From positions 1 to 7,959 of the forward strand of contig JAFXWR010000134.1 of the NCBI GenBank assembly GCA_017542725.1: a stretch of 7,959 nt of DNA, read 5' to 3'. A program made the translations under genes and the position numbers. This DNA comes from Lachnospiraceae bacterium (GTDB lineage Bacteria; Bacillota_A; Clostridia; Lachnospirales; Lachnospiraceae). The notes under the pieces were generated by a model that was given only the letters and a program-made list of their open reading frames with translations, had not been told where the DNA came from and ran no database searches. This document shows, piece after piece, positions 1 through 5,443 of the stretch (within the stretch, counting starts at the first letter, position 1; every line of letters begins with the position of its first letter).

Positions 1-185
1 ACAGGACAAGAGGCTTAGTATATAATGGTGTTGAAATAGACCTACATGGATATAAGGAACTCTTTAAATTTATAACAAAAATTCAAGATGAGACTCACCG
101 ATTTGCAATAGAGTATCATAGGTCACTAAGAAGTAAGGAAATGTTATCGTGCGAAAAAGAGAAGAAACAAAAAAAGTCAAAGTAG
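1..185 (+). CDS. uvrC: UvrC, excinuclease ABC subunit C (3' end only, C-terminus lacks HhH domain)
   Basis: The reading frame enters from the left edge (first full codon at 3) and stops with TAG at 183-185, giving 60 residues. It contains RTRGLVYN and then [18 protein letters not shown], the signature at the end of the UvrC RNase H-like nuclease domain. In the family, UvrC makes the 5' incision in nucleotide excision repair together with UvrA and UvrB, and the His of DExHRFA (codon 96-98) belongs to the catalytic triad. What is odd is the ending: known UvrC proteins continue for about 50-60 residues with a double helix-hairpin-helix DNA-binding region, while this one has only a short Lys-rich tail ([10 protein letters not shown]). 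The missing part cannot lie downstream, because ispG starts inside the tail with a 37-nt overlap. Identification is firm from the motif. Whether the full protein is otherwise normal cannot be seen here. Confidence 0.9.
   Translation, partial: RTRGLVYNGVEIDLHGYKELFKFITKIQDETHRFAIEYHRSLRSKEMLSCEKEKKQKKSK
135..139 (+). promoter_or_regulatory. Shine-Dalgarno site of ispG
   Basis: AAGGA lies 9 nt before the GTG at 149 and inside the uvrC coding region. It decides the ispG start: an in-frame TAA at 134-136 closes the frame upstream, and GTG is the first valid start codon after it. Confidence 0.75.
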
Positions 186-1240
186 GAAAAGTTAGTATTG
201 GACATAGCAGCAATGTAGTCATACAATCAATGTGTAATACTAAAACTTATGATGTAAAAAGTACAGTGAGACAAATACTTTCATTGGAAAAAGCTGGATG
301 TGAATTAGTAAGAGTTAGTGTGCCAGATGAAGAAAGTGCTCTGGCAATAGAAAAAATAAAGAATGACATACATATTCCGCTTGTTGCAGATATACATTTT
401 GATTATCGTTTAGCAATAATGGCGGCAGAAAGAGGCATAGACAAAATAAGGATAAATCCAGGTAATATTGGTTCAACTGAAAATGTTAAAAAGGTTGTAG
501 ACATTTGCAAAAAGAAGCATATACCTATAAGAATAGGAGTTAATAGTGGTTCTTTGAGTAAAAGAATACTTGAAAAGAACGGAGGAAGAGTTACAGCTAA
601 GGGGTTGGTTGAGTCTGCTAGTGAAAATATTCGATTGCTTGAGAAATTTGATTTTTATAAATCTATAGTTTCTATTAAGTCATCAGATGTATTGATGGCA
701 ATTGATGCTTATAGACTTTTTGCAAAAAAATATGATTACCCACTTCATATAGGTATAACTGAATCTGGGACTGTCAAATCTGGTAACATTAAATCAAGCG
801 TTGGTCTAGGGATACTTCTTTATGAAGGGCTTGGTGATACGATGAGAGTAAGTCTTACTGGTGACCCTGTGGAAGAAATTTATTCTGCAAAAAAAATCCT
901 TGAGACACTTAAGCTTAGAATCGGTGGGATAGAAATAGTATCTTGCCCTACTTGCGCAAGAACTAATATAAATATAGTTGAAATTGCTGACAAGGTAGAA
1001 GATAGTTTGAATTCTGAAAAATTTGAATTATTGATGAAGAAATCAAAAAAGAAACAATATAAAGTTGCAGTAATGGGATGTGTGGTAAATGGGCCCGGTG
1101 AGGCAAAAGAATCGGATATTGGTATAGCAGGAGGAAATGGTGAGGCTGTGTTATTTAAAAAGGGAAAAATAGTTAAAAAGATAAGTGAAGATAAAATAAT
1201 TGATACGCTATTAAAGGAAATAGAGAAGGATTTGAAGTGA
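149..1240 (+). CDS. ispG: IspG, 4-hydroxy-3-methylbut-2-en-1-yl diphosphate synthase
   Basis: This cytosolic [4Fe-4S] enzyme converts MEcPP to HMBPP, the penultimate step of the DXP isoprenoid pathway, with electrons from flavodoxin or ferredoxin. The 363-residue length matches the short bacterial form (E. coli about 372). Visible features are the N-terminal VKVGKVSIG...[13 protein letters not shown] segment, the TIM-barrel motifs [11 protein letters not shown] (79-89) and RINPGNIG (101-108), and a C-terminal cluster domain. That domain has Cys266 and Cys269 in SCPTCART and Cys311 in [10 protein letters not shown]; Glu318 is the expected fourth cluster ligand. The start is GTG, with AAGGA 9 nt upstream. 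The gene overlaps the uvrC tail by 37 nt, and its TGA overlaps the GTG of miaA in a GTGA arrangement, so translation is probably coupled along the operon. In many Clostridia ispG follows dxr and rseP and precedes polC, so this uvrC-miaA setting differs. The sequence looks intact. Confidence 0.97.
   Translation: MRKREETKKVKVGKVSIGHSSNVVIQSMCNTKTYDVKSTVRQILSLEKAGCELVRVSVPDEESALAIEKIKNDIHIPLVADIHFDYRLAIMAAERGIDKIRINPGNIGSTENVKKVVDICKKKHIPIRIGVNSGSLSKRILEKNGGRVTAKGLVESASENIRLLEKFDFYKSIVSIKSSDVLMAIDAYRLFAKKYDYPLHIGITESGTVKSGNIKSSVGLGILLYEGLGDTMRVSLTGDPVEEIYSAKKILETLKLRIGGIEIVSCPTCARTNINIVEIADKVEDSLNSEKFELLMKKSKKKQYKVAVMGCVVNGPGEAKESDIGIAGGNGEAVLFKKGKIVKKISEDKIIDTLLKEIEKDLK
1224..1230 (+). promoter_or_regulatory. 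Shine-Dalgarno site of miaA
   Basis: AGAAGGA ends 6 nt before the GTG at 1237, within the last codons of ispG. It supports the GTG start that overlaps the ispG stop codon. Confidence 0.75.
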
Positions 1241-2160
1241 AGAAGACACTAGTAGTTATAGCAGGTCCTACTGCAGTAGGGAAAACAAAATATGCTATTG
1301 ATTATGCATTGTCGAATAATGGGGAGATTGTTTCTCTTGACTCTATGCAAGTTTACAAATATTTAGATATAGGCACGGCAAAGCCATCAAAAGAAGAGTT
1401 ACAACTAGTACCACATTATATGATTGATGAGGTTATGCCTACAGTCAATTTAAATGTGAAGGAGTTTAAAGATCTAGCAAATAAATATATTGATAAGATT
1501 TATGAGAAGAATAAGCTACCTATACTAGTTGGCGGTACAGGTTTTTATATCAAGGCAGTATTATATGATACGGAATTTCTATATGAAGATGATATTGAAT
1601 CTTCAAAAATAAGAGAAGAGTTATATAATAGACTTGATAAAGAAGGAATAGATAGTTTGTATAGTGAGTTGGAAAAGATAGACCCTGAATCTGCTGTCAA
1701 GATTCCAAAGAATAATGAAAGAAGTGTTATAAGAGCTATTGAGTTTTATAGGCTTCATAAAAAACAAATATCAGAGCATAATAGAGAAGAAAACGAAAAA
1801 GAGAGTAAGTATGATTTTAATTTATATGTATTAGATATGGATAGAGATGAGTTATATGATCGAATCAACAAAAGAGTTGATATGATGATACAGAATGGCT
1901 TGCTAAAAGAAGTAAAAATGCTTATTAACATGGGCTTAGATAAGAATCTTAATTCAATGAAAAGTATAGGATATAGTGAATTATATGATTTTTGTAAAGA
2001 AAGAGATGTTATAGAAAATGTGAATGATCTCGATGAAGATTCTAAGGATAAACTTAAGTTTATAGTTGACTTAATAAAACAACATAGTAGGAATTATGCA
2101 AAGAGACAGATGACATGGTTTAGGGCTCAGAAGAATGTCGAATTCGTAAGAAAAAAATAA
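1237..2160 (+). CDS. miaA: MiaA, tRNA dimethylallyltransferase
   Basis: MiaA transfers the dimethylallyl group of DMAPP to N6 of A37 in tRNAs that read codons beginning with U, giving i6A37, which steadies codon-anticodon pairing. The 307 residues match the family (E. coli 316). The P-loop GPTAVGKT is at 10-17, followed by the signature DSMQVYKYLDIGTAKP (35-50), whose Asp35 is the presumed general base. GGTGFYIKAV is at 99-108 and the C-terminal RNYAKRQMTWFR at 285-296. The start is GTG, overlapping the ispG stop, with AGAAGGA 6 nt upstream. In many bacteria miaA follows mutL, so the pairing with ispG is less usual. It makes metabolic sense because IspG lies two steps upstream of the DMAPP that MiaA consumes. 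No convincing GC-rich terminator follows, so some readthrough into the next gene is possible. Confidence 0.97.
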   Translation: MKKTLVVIAGPTAVGKTKYAIDYALSNNGEIVSLDSMQVYKYLDIGTAKPSKEELQLVPHYMIDEVMPTVNLNVKEFKDLANKYIDKIYEKNKLPILVGGTGFYIKAVLYDTEFLYEDDIESSKIREELYNRLDKEGIDSLYSELEKIDPESAVKIPKNNERSVIRAIEFYRLHKKQISEHNREENEKESKYDFNLYVLDMDRDELYDRINKRVDMMIQNGLLKEVKMLINMGLDKNLNSMKSIGYSELYDFCKERDVIENVNDLDEDSKDKLKFIVDLIKQHSRNYAKRQMTWFRAQKNVEFVRKK

Positions 2161-2181
2161 TAAAATTTTTGCTTATTTTTA

Positions 2182-2209
2182 TTGACAAATAATAATTTTT
2201 TGCTATAAT
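2182..2209 (+). promoter_or_regulatory. Consensus sigma-A type promoter for the lysine-rich protein gene
   Basis: A perfect -35 TTGACA (2182-2187) and a perfect -10 TATAAT (2204-2209) are separated by 16 nt. Transcription should begin near 2216, giving a leader of about 23 nt with a strong ribosome binding site. This is the best promoter in the window and predicts high constitutive expression. I see no operator-like inverted repeat around it. Confidence 0.88.
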
Positions 2210-2227
2210 TCTAATATAAGTTATCGT

Positions 2228-2233
2228 AGGAGG
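2228..2233 (+). promoter_or_regulatory. Strong Shine-Dalgarno site of the lysine-rich protein gene
   Basis: A full AGGAGG sits 5 nt before the ATG at 2239. With the consensus promoter just upstream, it indicates efficient expression and fixes the start codon. Confidence 0.85.
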
Positions 2234-2238
2234 AAAAT

Positions 2239-2580
2239 ATGGATAATGGATATAACATGTCAGAGTTACAGAAAGCTTTTGAAATGATATTTGCAGGAAT
2301 TTCTGCAGAGGGTAAGGAGAAAACTCCTGCGAGTAAGTCTTCAACAAAGAAACCCGCAGCAAAAGCTGCTAAAAAATCTGTAGCAAAGAAGAAAGCTACA
2401 ACAAATAAAGCGAAGAAGGTAAAGAAAATGGTAGTTAAAAAAGCAACAAAGAAAGTGGCTAAGAAGCCAGCTAAGAAAGCAGTTAAGAAAGCTGTTAAGA
2501 AAACTGTAAAGAAAGCAGTTAAGAAGGCAGTTAAGAAAGTAGCTAAAAAAGTTGCTAAGAAAACAGCTAAAAAGAAATAA
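2239..2580 (+). CDS. Lysine/alanine-rich histone H1-like protein (putative nucleoid-associated)
   Basis: The product has 113 residues in two parts. Residues 1-25 (MDNGYNMSELQKAFEMIFAG...) are nearly neutral and could form a short helix. From residue 26 on the chain is almost only Lys, Ala, Val and Thr: 42 of 113 residues are Lys and none is Arg. Residues 65-112 form 12 uninterrupted xxKK tetrads (mostly AVKK, VAKK, ATKK, TAKK). Such tails occur in eukaryotic H1 and in bacterial H1-like proteins such as chlamydial Hc1/Hc2, Bordetella BpH1 and the C-terminus of Pseudomonas AlgP, which bind DNA or RNA by charge. By composition this is a likely cytoplasmic nucleic-acid-binding protein, possibly nucleoid- or ribosome-associated; an exact role cannot be assigned. 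It forms its own unit with a consensus promoter, a strong SD and a terminator, which argues that the ORF is real and well expressed. Its composition is so extreme that similarity searches may give compositional matches only. Confidence 0.85.
   Translation: MDNGYNMSELQKAFEMIFAGISAEGKEKTPASKSSTKKPAAKAAKKSVAKKKATTNKAKKVKKMVVKKATKKVAKKPAKKAVKKAVKKTVKKAVKKAVKKVAKKVAKKTAKKK
2431..2574 (+). repeat. Twelve degenerate 12-bp tandem units coding xxKK tetrads
   Basis: The region coding residues 65-112 consists of 12-bp units close to GCNGTTAAGAAA, one per tetrapeptide. The units differ mostly at synonymous sites (AAG or AAA; GCA, GCT or GCG; GTT or GTA), and some swap Ala, Val, Thr or Pro at the first two positions. 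The period is a multiple of three, so loss or gain of a unit would alter length without shifting the frame. This repeat also yields long spurious open frames on the opposite strand. Confidence 0.85.
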
Positions 2581-2595
2581 TTGCTGTTTGAAAAT

Positions 2596-2624
2596 AAGCA
2601 AGACTTTGGTCTTGCTTTTTTTTT
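2596..2624 (+). terminator. Rho-independent terminator of the H1-like gene
   Basis: A 9-bp stem (AAGCAAGAC, 2596-2604, with GTCTTGCTT, 2609-2617) closes a TTTG loop and runs into nine T residues (2616-2624). It begins 15 nt after the stop codon and should isolate the upstream unit from the methyltransferase gene. Confidence 0.92.
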
Positions 2625-2640
2625 GCTCTTTTGATATTTT
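2613..2640 (+). promoter_or_regulatory. Possible extended -10 promoter for the methyltransferase gene
   Basis: TGATATTTT (2632-2640) reads as an extended -10 (TG, one base, then TATTTT). TTGCTT (2613-2618), part of the terminator arm, lies 16 nt upstream and could serve as a weak -35. A start site 6-7 nt after 2640 would fall on the ATG at 2647. The hexamers match the consensus only 4/6 and 3/6 and the region is T-rich, so this is a tentative call. It is favoured because no other promoter fits between the terminator and the gene. Confidence 0.4.
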
Positions 2641-2646
2641 AGTACT

Positions 2647-3861
2647 ATGGCTATAGAATTAAAAAAAGAGTTTTTAGAAAGAATTAAATTTGAATTTTCA
2701 GAAAAAGAATACAATGATTATCTAAATTCTATGGAACAGGACGAGAAGCATGGTCTTGTGATTAATTTGCATAAATTAGAAATGTCTACAATTGACTTGA
2801 ATTTTATAATTAATAAGTTTAAGGCAGAACTTGTTTTTCAAAATGGTAATTTTGCATATATAATATATGATAAAGAAAAACTTGCTAGTTATGGTATTTA
2901 TCCAGGCAAGGACCCACTATATCATGTTGGGTTATACTATATACAGGAACCTTGCGCATCAAAAGTTCTATATGATGTGGACATAGAAAAGGATGATAAA
3001 ATTCTTGATTTGTGCGCTAGTCCTGGAGGAAAAACGGCTGAGATATTATTTTCTCTTAATAAAGAAGCTGGTGGATTTCTTGTATCAAATGAAATTGATT
3101 ATAGTAGGGCAAAAGTATTGTCATCAAATGTTGAAAGGCTTGGAATGGATAATGTAGCAGTAGTATGTTCTGATTCTTTGAATCTTGTAGATAGATTCCC
3201 AGAGTATTTTGATAAAGTTATAGTAGATGCACCTTGTAGTGGAGAGGGAATGTTTAGAAAAAGTGAAGAGGCGAGATTGCAGTGGAGTATGAAACTCGTT
3301 GAATCAATGTCAAAGATACAAAAAAGTATAATAGCAGAAGCTTATAATATGTTAAGACCTGGTGGAACTCTTATATATAGCACTTGCACATTTTCAAAAT
3401 CTGAAGATGAAGAGGTTGTACAGTATTTACTTGATAATCATAGTGATTTGACATTACTTGCGATGGAGAAGAATTATCCGCATAACTCTATAGGTGAAGG
3501 TCAATTTTTTGCAATACTAAGTAAAGGTATTAAAGCAGAAAAACATGATAATAACCATTTTGACATGAGAAAATTAAAGGGATTAAATATATTAAGAAAT
3601 GGAACAACTGAGTTTATATATGAAGGAAAAATAAGGGTACCAACTCATGCTTCTACACATGTAGATGACATAAAATTTGATAATGTAGTTGACTTAGATG
3701 ATGAAGAAGTGCAAAAGTATTTAAAGGGGGAGACATTAAAAAAAGATTTGAATTTTAAAGGTTATTGTAAAATCACTTATAAGAATTTAGGTCTTGGACT
3801 AGCAAAATATTCTAATGGCATACTGAAGAATCATTATCCTAAGGGTCTTAGAAATAATTAA
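2647..3861 (+). CDS. rsmF: RsmF-type rRNA (cytosine-C5) methyltransferase, NOP2/Sun family
   Basis: This is an S-adenosylmethionine-dependent RNA m5C methyltransferase of 404 residues; the RsmF branch acts on 16S rRNA of the 30S subunit. An N-terminal region (LKKEFLERIKF...) precedes the Rossmann domain, with the SAM-binding motif LDLCASPGGKT at 120-130. Motif IV DAPCSGEGMF (194-203) holds Cys197 and motif VI YSTCTF (244-249) holds the presumed nucleophile Cys247. The C-terminal part (about 260-404) ends in GILKNHYPKGLR, typical of RsmF-like proteins and absent from RsmB. The exact target cytosine cannot be told from sequence; E. coli RsmF uses C1407, and Gram-positive relatives may modify several sites. 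An in-frame TGA at 2632-2634 closes the frame, so ATG 2647 is the first start and fits the family N-terminus. No Shine-Dalgarno site precedes it. The gene lies between two terminators and appears monocistronic. Confidence 0.93.
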   Translation: MAIELKKEFLERIKFEFSEKEYNDYLNSMEQDEKHGLVINLHKLEMSTIDLNFIINKFKAELVFQNGNFAYIIYDKEKLASYGIYPGKDPLYHVGLYYIQEPCASKVLYDVDIEKDDKILDLCASPGGKTAEILFSLNKEAGGFLVSNEIDYSRAKVLSSNVERLGMDNVAVVCSDSLNLVDRFPEYFDKVIVDAPCSGEGMFRKSEEARLQWSMKLVESMSKIQKSIIAEAYNMLRPGGTLIYSTCTFSKSEDEEVVQYLLDNHSDLTLLAMEKNYPHNSIGEGQFFAILSKGIKAEKHDNNHFDMRKLKGLNILRNGTTEFIYEGKIRVPTHASTHVDDIKFDNVVDLDDEEVQKYLKGETLKKDLNFKGYCKITYKNLGLGLAKYSNGILKNHYPKGLRNN

Positions 3862-3889
3862 AAAAACACTACCTAATGGTAGTGTTTTT
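3862..3889. terminator. Bidirectional intrinsic terminator between rsmF-like gene and tRNA-Arg
   Basis: A 12-bp perfect stem (AAAAACACTACC, 3862-3873, with GGTAGTGTTTTT, 3878-3889) closes a TAAT loop. The flanking A-run and T-run give a U-tract on either strand. It follows the plus-strand methyltransferase stop codon directly and lies 7 nt beyond the 3' end of the minus-strand tRNA, so it should stop convergent transcription from both sides. Confidence 0.9.
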
Positions 3890-3896
3890 AAATGTT

Positions 3897-3970
3897 CGTC
3901 CTTGGGCGGAGTCGAACCGCCGGCATTCCGCTTAGGAGGCGGACCCTCTATCCTACTGAGGTACAAGGAC
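3897..3970 (-). tRNA. tRNA-Arg, anticodon CCT
   Basis: Read on the minus strand, 74 nt fold as a standard cloverleaf. The acceptor pairs GTCCTTG (3970-3964) with CAAGGAC (3904-3898), the D arm is CCTC/GAGG, the anticodon arm TCCGC/GCGGA has loop CTCCTAA, and the T arm GGCGG/CCGCC has loop TTCGACT. The anticodon CCT (3936-3934) decodes AGG, an arginine codon in common use in this AT-rich genome. The discriminator base is G. CCA is not encoded (the next bases are AACA), so it must be added after transcription. The 5' end lies 6 nt past the stop codon of the carboxypeptidase gene, and a hairpin terminator follows at once. I see no clear separate promoter; a GATAAT box just upstream has no matching -35. 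It may be cut from the longer mRNA by RNase P and 3' processing enzymes. Confidence 0.97.
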
Positions 3971-3976
3971 ATAATA

Positions 3977-5443
3977 TTATCTAAATTTTCTCTTAATTTT
4001 AAATTTAATTTTGTTGTATGATATATTGTTGTTATTGAATACATAGGTATACATAAGTAAAGCAAAGGCAATTATTAATAACATAATTATTATTACAACT
4101 ACTACAGTAACTAGTGTTTGAGATATAACTATTGCTCCATTATTGTTTTTATATATCAAAGCATCGGAAGAATTCTTGTTTGTAATTGCATTATTGGAAA
4201 TTTCGCTTAAATTATCGTTATCATTTAATTGACTACTTAAATTAAGATGACTAGTATATATTGAATCGTCAGTTTCGATATTTCTTCCTTCCAAAGTGCA
4301 TTTACCTATGAATTCATTTCCAAGGAAGTATTCAATATATCCAATTGCATATTTATTGTATATGTCATCAACCTGGTATGATATCTTAGAAGTTATTTTG
4401 CTTAAATCTGATCCATTTGGAAAGGTTATGTGATAAAACTCATCACAAGTAATATTTAATGAATCTATTAGATTGACATCATTTACAGATATAGTACTTA
4501 TAGGTTCTGAAAATCTTGGATCAGTTTCTTTGATGCTTAATGATTGATAATTATTAAAGTGAAAGTCAAATAACGATTTGGCTTCTTGATATCTTGTCTT
4601 ATCTTTTTCGCAACCCATAACTACACAGATTAAATTCATATCATGTTTTCTAGCACTTGCTGCAAGGTTATAACCAGCATTGGTAGTGTGTCCTGTCTTG
4701 CCAGCAGTTATTCCGTTGTAGTAATAGCCACTTCCAGGAACCAGAATGCTTGTGGTATTTAGAACTTGGTTATTAGAGTTATCTGGGTCCTTATATTTCC
4801 TTATAGGCGCATGTTTATACGAAACTGAAGATGATATTTGTGCAAATATAGGATAACTTAAAGCACATTGAAGTATTATTGCCATATCATGAGCTGTAGT
4901 GTATTGATTGTCGTCATGTAAGCCGGATGGATTTACAAAGTGAGTATTTTTAAGTCCGAGATTTTTGGCTCTTTCATTCATAAGCAGGGCGAAATCATTT
5001 ATGGAGCCGGCTACATGTTCAGCCAAAGCATTTGCTGCATCATTTGCTGATGGAAGTAATAACGAATATAGACAATCTTTTATTGATAATTGATCGCCAG
5101 CACTTGCTCCAATTGTAACAGATTTTCTATCTATATCCCTCGTGACAGAATTATATGAGAATGTAACTAAGTCATCATAGTTTCCGTCTGCGTAATCTAG
5201 AACTATAATAGCGGTCATAATTTTGGCAAGAGAAGCTGGGTAAAGCTTAGTATCTGGATTTAAAGAGTACAAAACCTTGGATGAGTTGGCATCCATCACA
5301 AAGGCTGCTTTTGCTTCAACATTTTTATTGTAGTATGGCCAACTTGTTGCATTGCTTGCGGTTGCCACCGCTCTTACAGGAATAGTATATAGCAATACGA
5401 GAAAAATTGATACAATTTTTGTAATAAATCTTTTATTCTTCAT
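3977..5443 (-). CDS. D-alanyl-D-alanine carboxypeptidase (serine type, PBP5/DacF family), membrane-anchored
   Basis: This low-molecular-weight penicillin-binding protein removes the terminal D-Ala from peptidoglycan pentapeptides outside the cytoplasmic membrane. From the ATG at 5443 it has 488 residues. A signal peptide (KNKR, then IVSIFLVLLYTIPVRAVATA) ends near residue 27-29. The peptidase S11 triad is complete: SLAK (71-74, nucleophile Ser71), SAN (132-134) and KTG (249-251, in ITAGKTGHTTNAGY). A PBP5_C-like beta region follows to about 390, then an Asn/Ser-rich linker, a transmembrane helix (about 443-469) and a very basic cytoplasmic tail (KIKFKIKRKFR). PBP5 and DacF use an amphipathic helix as anchor, so a true C-terminal TM helix is a variation. 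The start overlaps the histidine kinase by 11 nt with only a weak GTGG upstream, which suggests translational coupling. A TTG at 5452 would add three residues and has no better SD. The family is certain; the paralog name (dacA or dacF) is not. Confidence 0.95.
   Translation of the reverse strand: MKNKRFITKIVSIFLVLLYTIPVRAVATASNATSWPYYNKNVEAKAAFVMDANSSKVLYSLNPDTKLYPASLAKIMTAIIVLDYADGNYDDLVTFSYNSVTRDIDRKSVTIGASAGDQLSIKDCLYSLLLPSANDAANALAEHVAGSINDFALLMNERAKNLGLKNTHFVNPSGLHDDNQYTTAHDMAIILQCALSYPIFAQISSSVSYKHAPIRKYKDPDNSNNQVLNTTSILVPGSGYYYNGITAGKTGHTTNAGYNLAASARKHDMNLICVVMGCEKDKTRYQEAKSLFDFHFNNYQSLSIKETDPRFSEPISTISVNDVNLIDSLNITCDEFYHITFPNGSDLSKITSKISYQVDDIYNKYAIGYIEYFLGNEFIGKCTLEGRNIETDDSIYTSHLNLSSQLNDNDNLSEISNNAITNKNSSDALIYKNNNGAIVISQTLVTVVVVIIIMLLIIAFALLMYTYVFNNNNISYNKIKFKIKRKFR

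Noticed and set aside
2153..2180. Possible terminator after miaA (AAAAATAA paired with TTATTTTT)
   Set aside because: The stem is only A-T pairs with a 12-nt loop, too weak to call a terminator in DNA this AT-rich.
2120..2362. Minus-strand open frame of 80 codons over the miaA end and the promoter
   Set aside because: It has no ribosome binding site or recognisable motif and overlaps the conserved 3' end of miaA and a consensus promoter.
2211..2714. Long minus-strand open frames rich in Phe, Leu and Ala opposite the H1-like gene
   Set aside because: They are the complement of the Lys/Ala codon repeat (TTC/TTT and GC-containing triplets). They cross the promoter, SD and terminator of a well-supported plus-strand gene and have no SD of their own.
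3897..3970. tRNA-Arg as an attachment site for an integrative element
   Set aside because: tRNA 3' ends often serve as att sites, but there is no integrase, no repeated 3' segment and no foreign-looking DNA next to it.
3799..4071. Minus-strand open frame spanning the tRNA
   Set aside because: It runs through the tRNA-Arg and the bidirectional terminator, so it cannot be a sensible protein gene.
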